The notes under the pieces are model-generated. The model was not told the DNA's origin. It ran no database searches and worked only from the letters and a program-made list of their open reading frames with translations. From positions 80,883 through 144,882 of the IMG/VR virus record IMGVR_UViG_3300024507_000369: 64,000 nucleotides of DNA; one strand, given 5' to 3'. This stretch comes from a virus. Below are positions 41,801-50,126 of this stretch, one piece after another. The stretch's first letter is position 1, and every line of letters starts with the position of its first letter. A program made the position numbers and the translations under genes.

Positions 41801-41933
41801 TTTCAGAATTTTTTCTCTTATCATCAATACTTTTTTTCTGAGTAATTAATGATGACTTAATAAGTTTTTCCTTTGCAACAAATTGTCCCTTTACGGATTT
41901 AAGAGTTGTTGTGAATGGAGAAACTATTTTCAT
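38835..41933 (-). CDS. Tape-measure-like protein with lysozyme-like and M23-like domains
   Basis: A 1032-residue protein. Residues about 70-330 hold several hydrophobic helices as in tape-measure proteins. Residues about 575-720 (I-A-S-V-E-S-G, D-A-F-N, G-A-V-G-R-Y-Q-Q-M-P) resemble phage muramidases, with a Glu in the expected place. Residues about 765-895 resemble an M23/LytM domain: D-T-G-L-D in place of the usual H-x-G-x-D, and H-V-H-V-G for the second zinc site. The missing His may mean altered or lost activity. It ends with G-E-Y-V-I-D-K-D-S-V-D-L-F-G, as in its neighbour. Confidence 0.75.
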   Translation of the reverse strand: MKIVSPFTTTLKSVKGQFVAKEKLIKSSLITQKKSIDDKRKNSERERFIDYESRLEKTLKFIGKPIKKIGKKLGFLDSLKQFIVNVLLGFVAVRLLKYLPQMMGLLTTMFKVSDFILDMSGKLLNGLVTFVDKGYQAAEHARKLVKTIGGQKAVDSLDGLNNQANSLMNSIMIAGMIFSDFGGVGSGIPAASQAIESGTDIIQQKIKGEAAAKAAEEGSKVAARAAIGPLGAAGIVLGAGLLSSALGEGIYQIKKYSKGLNQFGVLSAMFKVPIAFLSSVGTLLDIIGAPFRYGVELIRAAAMKINNDKRGLEEQNKNLGKFDARVRDNIREGLSVFAPLFSFFKMDSVANKLQTPGSFGSLYGQKAVKDMGYYSGGLVVKKFAGGGYTQNNKGKKVEIPRTFNPQSSSLQPGSAIGGTGMMTQIFPYPKENDRMNQYNYMISSYESLYDGGSIGPLMGLTVKSILGDRITNRDYSNASGSLSSLLLSGVYEENRQAYNQIYTSLGTDEFKNIIEQEISKSLQDKFSQIQNQLRIQLGLLPPPGVAEETSADACAAACDTGSGFAVAGDAIDKAILDLIASVESGPKEYDAFNVSRGATAGKPTQMSVSWLASNANGAVGRYQQMPEYLLERVVAAGGKGSDKFTPELQDRTALKMLYSGHGFSRWRSGQMSDEEFGNRLSATWRGLPHSSGGTYPDRHAGGNRAGMSRSNFMARLAQIKKGAGPSTAKIAPGSPAANVDPCICDPETPDGSGLNMGAESVSTSISGVVNPVPSQNIASNKGGYAADTGLDILTPIGSKVVASVSGILEYAERGHVAQMGQDANPNMPGQQDQHSVRIKLDKPFSHKGKTVNFFYATHLYELSSAVKNKSGIKINAGTPLGLSGVANKVPHVHVGYVGDRNQTSFLNYLEVKSMLSSSRQSGGPTLSGGIRLLHEGEYVIDKDSVDLFGGVQFFSMINGIENEKQRNEKSSQLIKHLSKYTGRKIDQRPEIIVDNSEVDFIMSPSILTKPQSSTTIIDEEINWEQDILSMRG

Positions 41934-41935
41934 TT

Positions 41936-44284
41936 TTATCTAATACCTAAGATATTAGCATTTCTTCTATTTGAACTTGACGAAGCACTGAAGGATGGAA
42001 CTGATGGATTTGAACCACTTCCTCTTCCTCCTCCCATTCCACCTCCAGCAACTTTTGGCTTAGATGAAACAACTTTAGGTGCTGGTTTTGGTGTTGGGGT
42101 GATTGGTCTTGAGTTTGGAGATGTTTTACCTATCTTTGCCATTCTCAAGTCTCTTGCTCTCTTCGCCTCAGCATAACTTCCATAATATTTTCCATCCGAA
42201 GATGAATAGTATTTACCCATTGCCGCAGCACCAGATTGCTTTATTCTTGCCTCAGATGCTTTGTCGGCAGCATTTGCTTTATCTATTTGGTCATATGTAC
42301 CAAACATTCTGGTTAATCCACGACCAACTCCACCAAGAAGTCCACCCCTATTCATAAATTCTTGATTTGCAGTTCTTACCTTAGCATTAGTTTCTCTTTC
42401 TCTTTGCTGTGGGGTAATTGAAATTGATAACTTTTTCTTTGCATTTGAATCATTTACTGCTCTTGAATATCCATTAGGTCCAAGGCGTTCATTCATCATT
42501 TTTTTAATATTTTCTTCTTTCATTCCACGCCTTCTCATATCTTCCAAATCACTAATAGCAGTGAGACGCATTTTTCTTGCGTTTAAAGTCTCCTCTCTGC
42601 CAGTAGAACCTTTTGGATCAAAGAAGTCTGCAATAGACTCCAACATTCCTTTGTTTCTTTCAGTTGCTCTTTGATAAGTTGGTTCTCCTCCTTTAAAAGA
42701 CAAGTAAGCAACAAAAGGTCCATCAGGTCCCATCATAATTTTAGTTTTTGGTAGGTTCTTTTTATCTACATTTCCAAGACCACTACTCATCAAACCACCA
42801 CCTTTACCACTATATCCTTTATTTCTGGCACCATACTTATCAACTTGTCCAGAAAGACCCTTTGCAAAATTAGAGGAGTATATAATATCCTTTCCTCTTT
42901 TTTGAGCAAAATATCTCATTCCACCGACATTAATTTCATTAATAGGAATACTATCGGCACCCGTTCCTGCACCAAGGGTTTTTACTCCACCTTTAACAAG
43001 GATTGATTGTCTACCACCATAAGTTGTTCCATAACCAGCACCAAGAGGTGTTTTTACTCCTTTTCCGGATGAAAGTGCTCTTTGAACTCCTACTTGGTCT
43101 TCTATTCTCTTTAATCTTTGGTCTAAAGATAATCTTTTATTATCTTCAAGAACAGGATCTCTATAATTAGGATCTTCTCCAATCAATCCACCACCTACAG
43201 CATGAACTGCATGTCTTACAATTTTGGGGCGATTAGTTCCACCACCAGCAGAGTTCATTGCTTCAAGTGTGCTCACACCAAACTTCTGAACTGCTCCACG
43301 AGACATAACAAATTCACCGTCAGTAAGCATTGCTGGGACTTTATCAATTCCCTTTGGACCAGAAATGCTTCCACCAAGTCCTTGAGTTATATTAGCAAGA
43401 CCACCAGAAGCTAAAAATGCTGTAAATGGATTGAGTTGGGAAGATACTTCTGCTCCAGTTGACTTTAAAATACCTTTTAAGTCGGCAAGACCACCACCAG
43501 CAGCTTCCATTGTGGGAACTGACTGAGGTTCAGGAACTGCTATTTGTGGTGCTTCTCCATCACCCATGAATTTATTGATTGCAAGACCAGTTCCAACAGC
43601 AGCTGCACCGGCAACTCCAAGTTGAAGAAGACCACCGCGCAATCCACCAATTTTTCCACCACCAGCAAATACGGAGGCAATCCCCTTTCTTTTTAGTATT
43701 TGTCCAGTGGCAATTGCTTTTGCTAATCTTGCTGCAATTACAATAAGTCTGGTTGTTAACCCAACGGCAACTCCAGCAACTTTTCTTACAACTCTACCAA
43801 ACCCAGTACCAAATAAAATATAACCAGCAACCAGAGATGGCCACCAATCACTCAAAAATCTCATTATGGAGCGAATTTTGCTCCTATTTTTTTCGTCCGC
43901 AAACCAATTTAATAATAATATAAGTGCTCTACCAAGAAATACGGTAACAAAAAATTGTATTATCTGGTCTAATATACTTTTAACTGGAGCAACAACAGAT
44001 TGTGCTACATTCTTTACGGTTGCAAAAGATCTTTCCAGACCAAGTTCTATACCCTGTCTTCTACTTCTTTCCTGACTTTTTCTTGTTTCATCAACATCTC
44101 TCTTTGTCTGAACATTTTGTTGAGAGAGAAGTTGAATGATATTTGTTAATGATTTAGATATGTCCTGCAGGATGGCAGTGTCTGCAGGGGATGATATTAA
44201 TTGTTGTTGAGGTTGAGCAGCAAAAGCAGAAGAACGAACCGTTGTCGTTCTACCCATCATTTTTTGTGCATTTACTGTTGCCAT
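41936..44284 (-). CDS. Tape measure protein candidate
   Basis: A 782-residue protein. It starts with a Gln-rich helical region, then two or three hydrophobic segments (residues about 105-270), a motif D-G-E-F-V-M-S-R-G-A-V-Q-K-F-G near residue 330 typical of phage tape-measure proteins, and a long basic, Gly/Lys/Ser-rich end. It follows gp26 and gp51, whose T4 counterparts assemble the gp29 tape measure. It is the first and simplest of three related tandem genes; which one sets tail length is not certain. Confidence 0.72.
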   Translation of the reverse strand: MATVNAQKMMGRTTTVRSSAFAAQPQQQLISSPADTAILQDISKSLTNIIQLLSQQNVQTKRDVDETRKSQERSRRQGIELGLERSFATVKNVAQSVVAPVKSILDQIIQFFVTVFLGRALILLLNWFADEKNRSKIRSIMRFLSDWWPSLVAGYILFGTGFGRVVRKVAGVAVGLTTRLIVIAARLAKAIATGQILKRKGIASVFAGGGKIGGLRGGLLQLGVAGAAAVGTGLAINKFMGDGEAPQIAVPEPQSVPTMEAAGGGLADLKGILKSTGAEVSSQLNPFTAFLASGGLANITQGLGGSISGPKGIDKVPAMLTDGEFVMSRGAVQKFGVSTLEAMNSAGGGTNRPKIVRHAVHAVGGGLIGEDPNYRDPVLEDNKRLSLDQRLKRIEDQVGVQRALSSGKGVKTPLGAGYGTTYGGRQSILVKGGVKTLGAGTGADSIPINEINVGGMRYFAQKRGKDIIYSSNFAKGLSGQVDKYGARNKGYSGKGGGLMSSGLGNVDKKNLPKTKIMMGPDGPFVAYLSFKGGEPTYQRATERNKGMLESIADFFDPKGSTGREETLNARKMRLTAISDLEDMRRRGMKEENIKKMMNERLGPNGYSRAVNDSNAKKKLSISITPQQRERETNAKVRTANQEFMNRGGLLGGVGRGLTRMFGTYDQIDKANAADKASEARIKQSGAAAMGKYYSSSDGKYYGSYAEAKRARDLRMAKIGKTSPNSRPITPTPKPAPKVVSSKPKVAGGGMGGGRGSGSNPSVPSFSASSSSNRRNANILGIR

Positions 44285-44290
44285 GATGCC

Positions 44291-44473
44291 TTACAGTTGT
44301 GAGCTTTGCTGTTGTTGCTTCATCCTCTCTTCTTCAAGATGTTGCTCCAAAAGACCAACATAAACATCTCTTTCCCACGGGATCATATTTTCAATCTCCC
44401 ATAAAGAATATTTATGGTACTGTACTAAGGCAAAATTAAGTCGGAAGTAGTTTTCGAGGTCCATATGGACCAT
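44291..44473 (-). CDS. 51: gp51-like baseplate hub assembly protein
   Basis: A 60-residue protein with N-F-A-L-V-Q-Y-H-K-Y-S-L-W-E-I-E-N-M-I-P-W-E-R-D-V-Y, the pattern of gp51-type proteins in cyanomyoviruses, and a Gln-rich end. It lies directly after gp26 and before the tape-measure gene. In T4 gp51 helps form the hub with gp26. An in-frame ATG at 44464 is an alternative start. Confidence 0.72.
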   Translation of the reverse strand: MVHMDLENYFRLNFALVQYHKYSLWEIENMIPWERDVYVGLLEQHLEEERMKQQQQSSQL

Positions 44474-44475
44474 GG

Positions 44476-45195
44476 CTACGCGAAAAAAGACGCTAACCCT
44501 TCAAGAACTACTTCACTTTCAACACCAGTAGTTGGGTTCTTGACAGTGATTTTATGAGAAAGTTTTGGCATTGTTTCAAAGAACTTTTCAATTTCTTTGA
44601 ACTGTGAGGAATTCATTTGATCTAAAAATTCAGTAACCTCTTTTTTAGTTACATCTGCCGTAGACCATACTTCTTCTTCAGTATAGATTTTATCAATGCA
44701 AGATGCAATCAAATCAAAAGATTGTTCCATTGCATTTTCATTTTTAAAATCGAAGTTAGTTTTGATGAATTGGTCAAGTGATGGATATTTCATTTCCATC
44801 ATAATACTACTATCTACCTTAATTTTATTGGTATGTTCTGGATTTTTTTGTACTTTAATATCATCCAAGTTAATACTCACAGAAACATTAGTTTCATTAT
44901 CATCAGGGCAGATAATATTAACCTCAACATCTTCTCCGACAGATTTGCCGCGAATATTGAGAAATAAAAACTCAATGTCAAAAGTTGGTAAATTTTCTAC
45001 TTTAATGTCTTTAGTCAAAATACAACTTTTGATGACATTCTTAATTGCATTAGTAATTTGCTTATTGTCTTCGCTTTCTAAAGCAATTACTAATAACTTT
45101 TCTTCCTTAACAAGAAATGGTCGGTAAAGAATTGTTTTTCCACTTGAAGGCAATTCAAGTTCATAAGTCGGTGTAGAAATCTTAGGTAATGGCAT
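44476..45195 (-). CDS. 26: gp26-like baseplate hub assembly protein
   Basis: A 239-residue protein. T-Y-E-L-E-L-P-S-S-G-K-T-I-L-Y-R-P-F-L-V-K-E-E-K-L-L near the start is the hallmark of the T4 gp26 family. The middle has a beta-rich domain (D-V-E-V-N-I-I-C-P-D-D), and the C-terminus is helical. In T4 gp26 is needed for hub assembly and is not a major virion part. It is followed by gp51 in the same order as expected, and a CTAAATA element precedes it. Confidence 0.82.
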   Translation of the reverse strand: MPLPKISTPTYELELPSSGKTILYRPFLVKEEKLLVIALESEDNKQITNAIKNVIKSCILTKDIKVENLPTFDIEFLFLNIRGKSVGEDVEVNIICPDDNETNVSVSINLDDIKVQKNPEHTNKIKVDSSIMMEMKYPSLDQFIKTNFDFKNENAMEQSFDLIASCIDKIYTEEEVWSTADVTKKEVTEFLDQMNSSQFKEIEKFFETMPKLSHKITVKNPTTGVESEVVLEGLASFFA

Positions 45196-45224
45196 AATGA
45201 CCTATAGAGAAAATCAGATGTGAT

Positions 45225-45231
45225 TATTTAG
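45225..45231 (-). promoter_or_regulatory. Probable late promoter (CTAAATA)
   Basis: Minus-strand CTAAATA, 29 nt before the gp26 ATG, in the short gap after gp54. Confidence 0.55.
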
Positions 45232-45235
45232 ATGC

Positions 45236-46147
45236 TTATGCTCTGACTGAATTTCCAGAAGAATTTGCTGCTTGTTGAGATACTCCACCAACTGTAAAGG
45301 ATGATGGAGAAGAAGTTGCCAAAGCTCCAGCACCATCAAGACCAGGAAGTGCCATATCACCAATGCTAAATTGTGCATTATTGTATATTGCTTGAGTTTC
45401 TGGGTCCACAAAATCGCCAAAAGAAGATTGGGCGTCCGAATGAAGAGGTTCTTTACTTCCAGTTGGGTAAAGAACATACCTAACATAAGAAAAAGACACG
45501 GTACATTTTAGTAGAGATGAAGTATCATAAGAAACTGGCATTGAAGATATAGAAATAGGAAATGCGTTAACAAATTGATAACTCAATGTTCCTCCAGAAT
45601 AAAAATCTTTAGAACCAGTTCTTTCGAATTTTGTGATAGATAATCCCGATTTAGAAACATAATTGGTTGGATAATTTATTCTATAAAAATAATTTGTAGC
45701 TAAAGAACCAGGTCTGCGTACACCTTCAGTTTTCTCTGGACCTTGAGCTACACTTTCTCCAACGATATATTTCATCCATACTTCAAAAAATCTAATTGGA
45801 AGATATTCGCCAGCGTTGACATAAAATGTCATATCAATTCTATCATCATAAATTCTTCTTGAAGCGTGTCTATGAGTAGTTCCGTGATAATCGCTGTTAA
45901 TATCAATGGTCGCAATATTAGATCCAGGAAGCACTGTTTCGCAACAAAGCAAATTCAAAGTATCTTGCTTAATTCCCTCAAATTGATATATTCCATTCGC
46001 TTCGAAATACTTTCTGCCATTAGTCCCAGAGAGTCCAGGGGGAATGGGAATTGATACCTCAAAATGAGATGTTAGTGCTGGGTTCAGTAGTTTGGACTTA
46101 ATGTCCGACACTGACCTTACTGTTCTTCTAACTGGGTCGAATACCAT
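45236..46147 (-). CDS. 54: gp54-like tail tube initiator at baseplate
   Basis: A 303-residue protein with the tube-like fold pattern seen in gp54/gp48/gp19 relatives: H-F-E-V-S-I-P-I-P near residue 28, C-C-E-T-V-L-P-G near 68, D-M-T-F-Y-V-N near 105 and a C-terminal F-P-I-S-I-S-S-M-P-V-S-Y-D. In T4 gp54 sits on gp48 to start tube polymerisation. The gene starts only 42 nt from the divergent gp4 gene. Confidence 0.78.
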   Translation of the reverse strand: MVFDPVRRTVRSVSDIKSKLLNPALTSHFEVSIPIPPGLSGTNGRKYFEANGIYQFEGIKQDTLNLLCCETVLPGSNIATIDINSDYHGTTHRHASRRIYDDRIDMTFYVNAGEYLPIRFFEVWMKYIVGESVAQGPEKTEGVRRPGSLATNYFYRINYPTNYVSKSGLSITKFERTGSKDFYSGGTLSYQFVNAFPISISSMPVSYDTSSLLKCTVSFSYVRYVLYPTGSKEPLHSDAQSSFGDFVDPETQAIYNNAQFSIGDMALPGLDGAGALATSSPSSFTVGGVSQQAANSSGNSVRA

Positions 46148-46148
46148 T

Positions 46149-46156
46149 TATAAATA
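46149..46156 (+). promoter_or_regulatory. Late promoter (TATAAATA) for gp4 operon
   Basis: Exact late octamer on the plus strand, 33 nt before the gp4 ATG, in the narrow gap between the divergent gp54 and gp4 genes. Confidence 0.65.
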
Positions 46157-46189
46157 TTTTTTGACCGTATATATTATGTAGTAAGGATA

Positions 46190-46633
46190 ATGGCAGAAAG
46201 TATTAAGAGTAAATATAAACCATCATATCCAAAAAAGTACATAGGAGACCCAAATAACATTATTTGTAGAAGTAGTTGGGAAAGAAAATTCTGCCGTTGG
46301 TGTGATTTAAATGAAAATATAATTGCTTGGGGCTCAGAAGAAATTCGCATCAAGTATTATGACCCAGTGAAGCAAAAAGTAAGAAATTATTTTCCAGATT
46401 TTATTATTAAGGTAAGAGAACAGTCTGGAGAAATTAAGAAGTATATTGTAGAGATTAAACCGAAAAAACAAACAGTTCCTCCACAGCAGAAATCCAGAGT
46501 AACAAAATCATATATCTACGAAGCCTATACTTATGCTACAAACCAAGCAAAATGGAAAGCAGCAGAAGAATTCTGTAAGGATAATATGATTGGATTCAAG
46601 ATCATCACAGAAAACGAACTGGGTATAGGGTAA
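46190..46633 (+). CDS. 4: gp4-like head completion protein
   Basis: A 147-residue protein with R-S-S-W-E-R-K-F-C-R-W-C-D near residue 27, F-P-D-F-I at 68-72 and I-V-E-I-K-P-K at 86-92. The P-D ... E-x-K arrangement is that of PD-(D/E)xK nucleases and is conserved in the gp4/gp50 head-completion family, which prepares packaged heads for tail joining. It is the first gene of a short rightward operon and overlaps the next gene by a few bases. Confidence 0.85.
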   Translation: MAESIKSKYKPSYPKKYIGDPNNIICRSSWERKFCRWCDLNENIIAWGSEEIRIKYYDPVKQKVRNYFPDFIIKVREQSGEIKKYIVEIKPKKQTVPPQQKSRVTKSYIYEAYTYATNQAKWKAAEEFCKDNMIGFKIITENELGIG

Positions 46634-47019
46634 TGGCAGAAGGTTTCGGGCAATATGCAAGTGTTCCCCCAAGAATGAGAGAGCTCAAAAAGAAAATTGC
46701 TGAGGCTGGAACTAATGACCCAGAAGATTTGATGTTAATTATTATGGATTCTTTAAAAGAAGAAGTATTATATCCAGAGCCAGGAAAATTTTATACTTTT
46801 ATATACAACCCCAAAACACCGGAAATTGAATATGACCAACATCCATTGATTGCTTGTACTTCATTAGAGAGATGGGGATTCAAAGCAATCAATTTTCATT
46901 GGAGAGAAGGTAGGCAATATACTTGGGAAGAAGTTGCTGGCAAACTTCATGTAATAAAGTATGATGAACTTGATGAAATGTTATCTATACCTTATGCAAA
47001 ATTCCGTCTAAATAAATAA
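46633..47019 (+). CDS. Conserved T4-like structural-region protein
   Basis: A 128-residue protein with P-G-K-F-Y-T-F-I-Y-N-P-K-T-P near residue 55, Y-D-Q-H-P-L-I-A-C near 73 and G-F-K-A-I-N-F-H-W near 90. I recognise this pattern from T4-like marine phages, next to gp4 or gp48, but not a proven function. A baseplate role is likely from context. Confidence 0.68.
   Translation: MAEGFGQYASVPPRMRELKKKIAEAGTNDPEDLMLIIMDSLKEEVLYPEPGKFYTFIYNPKTPEIEYDQHPLIACTSLERWGFKAINFHWREGRQYTWEEVAGKLHVIKYDELDEMLSIPYAKFRLNK
47009..47015 (+). promoter_or_regulatory. Possible late promoter (CTAAATA)
   Basis: Plus-strand CTAAATAAATA lies at the end of the preceding gene, about 68 nt before the gp48 start, farther than usual. 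Confidence 0.4.
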
Positions 47020-47083
47020 AACCCACAATTTACGAAGTAAAAATATATTTGATTAGAGAAATTCCACCCTCAAAAGTAAAGTA

Positions 47084-48430
47084 GTGGCAAATACAAAAAC
47101 AAGCAAACCAAGTTTAGTAACTGTAGGAAATCAACAAGTAGCAGTAAAAACTGTTGTCACTGACAATGGAAATAATAATTTTTCCATACAAGTTGTAAGA
47201 AATAGCGCAACTAACCCAAGTGCAACTGGAACTGTTATTGCGGCAACAGATTCCTCAGGAAAGTTAAAGCCAACAGCAAATGCATCATCTCAAGAAAAAT
47301 TAGACATTAGCAATACAAATAGTCAATTAATAAAAGAAGTAAGAAATCAAAAAAGTGGACTTGAAGCACCTTTGGGAGTCACTGATCCAACAGCAAAAGC
47401 AGCATATAATAAGGCAGGTGGTCTTGGATCTGGAAATCAAGCAATAAATCCAGAGCAGAATAAATCCCCAGAATCTCTTCCGAGTGATGAAGCAAAGGAA
47501 GCACTATTTGGAGAATCCGAAAGTTTCAGAGAGAAGACAAGATTAAATTATGGAGATGCTAGATATCCATTAGATTTATCAATAGAATTTCAGGATTGTA
47601 TAAAGTTTACAATTTTAAATTATAGACCATCTTTAGCTGGGGGAAAAGGTGGACAAGGAAGCACCGGAGAAGTTAGTAGAATTGTCACGATTGATAAAGG
47701 AAATCCAACCATAGGTAAAGAAAGACTTGGAACCATAACTCTACCAATTCCGGCAGGAATTTCTGATAGTAATTCGGTGAGTTGGCAAGAAGATCCTATT
47801 AATAACTTTCAAGAAGCTCTCGGCAATATCACTCAAAAATATATCATAGGTGGTACGGAAGCTGCAACACCGGCAGTAGGATCTGCGACAGACACACTGA
47901 AATCTTCAGTAGATTCTGGAGATTTGCAAAGATCCCTCTCTGCCACATTAGCGGGATATGCAGCCCAAACAGATAAGCTGCAGCAGAGAGTATATGGAAC
48001 TATGTTCAATAATAACCTAGAACTGCTGTTTAATGGGCCCGGTCTTAGAACTTTTTCTTTTGGATTTAAATTATCCCCAAGAAGTCCATCAGAAGCAAAA
48101 GAAGTAATGAAAATTATTCGTTACTTTAAGCAAGCAATGTCTGTAAAAAGAAGCAAATCTTCTATTTTACTTAAAACACCAAGAACATTTGCAATATCAT
48201 ATATGTCATCTAATCAACAACATCCATACTTAAATAAATTTAAGGAGTGTGCATTGACATCAATGAATGTTGATTATACGCCAGATGGTCAATACATGAC
48301 ATATATGAGCTCAAATATAAATGAAAGATCAATGATATCATATAATCTAACATTATCTTTCCAAGAACTTGAGCCAGTATTTGATGATGAATATGGTAAT
48401 GAGCAAGTAATTACAAACATAGGTTACTAA
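47084..48430 (+). CDS. 48: gp48-like baseplate tail-tube cap
   Basis: A 448-residue protein read from a GTG start; no ATG fits the N-terminus. N-N-N-L-E-L-L-F-N-G-P, L-R-T-F-S-F-G-F-K-L-S-P-R-S and A-K-E-V-M-K-I-I-R-Y-F-K are characteristic of gp48 proteins of cyanomyoviruses. The first 150 residues are low-complexity (Ser, Asn, Lys) and longer than in T4 gp48. It would sit on the gp27 ring beneath gp54. gp53 follows one base after its stop. Confidence 0.8.
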   Translation: MANTKTSKPSLVTVGNQQVAVKTVVTDNGNNNFSIQVVRNSATNPSATGTVIAATDSSGKLKPTANASSQEKLDISNTNSQLIKEVRNQKSGLEAPLGVTDPTAKAAYNKAGGLGSGNQAINPEQNKSPESLPSDEAKEALFGESESFREKTRLNYGDARYPLDLSIEFQDCIKFTILNYRPSLAGGKGGQGSTGEVSRIVTIDKGNPTIGKERLGTITLPIPAGISDSNSVSWQEDPINNFQEALGNITQKYIIGGTEAATPAVGSATDTLKSSVDSGDLQRSLSATLAGYAAQTDKLQQRVYGTMFNNNLELLFNGPGLRTFSFGFKLSPRSPSEAKEVMKIIRYFKQAMSVKRSKSSILLKTPRTFAISYMSSNQQHPYLNKFKECALTSMNVDYTPDGQYMTYMSSNINERSMISYNLTLSFQELEPVFDDEYGNEQVITNIGY

Positions 48431-48431
48431 A

Positions 48432-49136
48432 ATGTCTTCATATTTCAGCAAACTACCAAACTTTGAATATGTTAGCAGACTACCAAATGCTGGTATATCT
48501 GACTACTCTTTAGTTAAAAATTTATTTAAGAGAGGAGTAATACGAAGTGATATTTTAGACAATTTAACTTTTTTCGAAAAATATAAAATAATTGGTGATG
48601 ACCGCCCAGATAATGTAGCATTTAAAGTTTATGAAGACTCAAGTTTAGATTGGATAATTCTTCTTTCAAATAATATTACCAACATACAAACAGAATGGCC
48701 ATTACCTCAAGATGTTTTTGATTCCCATTTAAGACAAAAATATGGATTTGATGCTGGTTTAAGTTCGGAAGAAGATATTTACAACAACATCTATAATGGA
48801 GTACATCACTACGAAACTATAGAAATTAAAAATAGTCAAGGAGTTGTAATTATTCCCGCCGGTCTTGAAGTTCCATTTAACTATGCATTAGGTATGCAAT
48901 ATTATGAAGAAACTACGGATACTATAGAAACAATTTATGAGGCAGTGAGAGTGGTAACAAATTATGAGTATGAAGAAAAAATTGAAAATGAAAAAAGAAA
49001 TATTTTTGTCCTAAAACCAGAATATATTAGTGTTGTAATCAATGATATGGAAGATATGATGGAATATAAAAAAGGTGCCACTCAGTATGTGAGCGACACC
49101 TTGAAGAGAGCTGATAATATCAGACTATATCAATAA
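48432..49136 (+). CDS. 53: gp53-like baseplate wedge protein
   Basis: A 234-residue protein. Y-F-S-K-L-P-N-F-E-Y-V near the start, R-P-D-N-V-A-F-K-V-Y-E-D-S-S-L-D-W-I-I-L-L-S-N-N near residue 57 and W-P-L-P are the known pattern of the gp53 family. In T4 gp53 holds wedges together around the hub. Last gene of the rightward group; it converges with gp32, whose stop is next to it. Confidence 0.85.
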   Translation: MSSYFSKLPNFEYVSRLPNAGISDYSLVKNLFKRGVIRSDILDNLTFFEKYKIIGDDRPDNVAFKVYEDSSLDWIILLSNNITNIQTEWPLPQDVFDSHLRQKYGFDAGLSSEEDIYNNIYNGVHHYETIEIKNSQGVVIIPAGLEVPFNYALGMQYYEETTDTIETIYEAVRVVTNYEYEEKIENEKRNIFVLKPEYISVVINDMEDMMEYKKGATQYVSDTLKRADNIRLYQ

Positions 49137-50081
49137 TCAATCTTCAGCAAGACGCTGGAAATAAGAAAGAGCATCATCTTCATCATCATCTTGAGAGATT
49201 TGAGGAAGTGAAGGAGACTTAGAACGAGCATAAGACTGTTCTAGTTCTTCTACTACACGCTCTTGAGCAGTAGGAGTTTGAGTGAACTCTTGGAGTTCAT
49301 CTTCTTGCTCAACCACTGCACGGGAACGAGCAGGAGAAGAGTTCTTGAGACCCAGTACCATATTCATACGACGCTCAAGTTCTTCATAAGACTTGAACTG
49401 GTCTGGGGCAGTGATGGCAGTAAGAGAATACTCTTTCTTCCAGAGTGCTTCGAGAGCATCATCATCATCCAGCAGAGGTTCAACCGAACCAAACTCAGAC
49501 TTATCATAGTTCCAGTAACCATCTTTCTTCACAATCTTCAGTTTGAAGTTTGCACCTTGCCAGAAGTCAAAAGGATTGATAGGAGTTTCATCCTCAAACT
49601 CAGGTTGCATTGCTTCCATAAGTTTATCAAAGATCTTCTTACCATACTTAAAGAGAAAGACCTTACCTTCGTTTGCAGGATTTGCAGGATCTTTTACAAC
49701 ATAGATGTTGCTGTAGTAAGACAGTTTACGCTTTTGTTTGCGAACAGTTTCTTTGTTAGACTCAATACCACTATTCCACAGTTCGCGGTTATATTCTCCC
49801 AGAGGATCTTTCTGACCAATAGTAGTCAGAGAGTTTTCAATATACCATCCACCATTACCTTGGAAGGCATGTGAATACATTTTTGCCCAAGGAAGTTCTT
49901 CACCTTCGGGGGCAGGAAGGAAACGGATAACTGCAAAACCGTTACCTGCTTTATCAACTTCGGGTTTCCAGAGACGCTCATCTGCACCACCTGAAGTTGT
50001 ACTCATTTTCTCAACTTCTTTTACCAGTTTAGAAGTAAGAGAACCAAGTTTGGATTGCTTTTTAAGATCAGAAAAAGACAT
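49137..50081 (-). CDS. 32: gp32-like single-stranded DNA binding protein
   Basis: A 314-residue protein. It begins with a basic Lys/Leu-rich segment, as in gp32, then W-K-P-E-V-D-K-A-G-N-G-F-A-V-I-R-F-L-P, W-A-K-M-Y-S-H-A-F and W-Y-I-E-N-S-L-T-T-I-G of the core OB fold, and ends with an acidic Ser/Asp-rich tail for partner contact. The Cys residues that bind zinc in T4 gp32 are absent here. It coats ssDNA in replication, repair and recombination and works with gp59, encoded just upstream. It has its own sigma70-type promoter. Confidence 0.9.
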   Translation of the reverse strand: MSFSDLKKQSKLGSLTSKLVKEVEKMSTTSGGADERLWKPEVDKAGNGFAVIRFLPAPEGEELPWAKMYSHAFQGNGGWYIENSLTTIGQKDPLGEYNRELWNSGIESNKETVRKQKRKLSYYSNIYVVKDPANPANEGKVFLFKYGKKIFDKLMEAMQPEFEDETPINPFDFWQGANFKLKIVKKDGYWNYDKSEFGSVEPLLDDDDALEALWKKEYSLTAITAPDQFKSYEELERRMNMVLGLKNSSPARSRAVVEQEDELQEFTQTPTAQERVVEELEQSYARSKSPSLPQISQDDDEDDALSYFQRLAED

Positions 50082-50126
50082 TAGATTTCTCCGTATTAGT
50101 AGGATTTGGCTTTTGTGTACTTCGTT

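Noticed and set aside
44696-45127. 143-codon rightward frame opposite gp26
   Set aside because: Antisense to a recognised gene with repetitive Ser/Leu translation; a frame shadow.
46149-46156. A bidirectional late promoter between gp54 and gp4
   Set aside because: TATAAATA is present for gp4, but the opposite-strand copy would fall on the gp54 start codon; only the plus-strand site was kept.
49263-49874. 203-codon rightward frame opposite gp32
   Set aside because: It is fully antisense to gp32, which has clear family motifs; the translation lacks any motif and no ribosome-binding site or promoter was seen.
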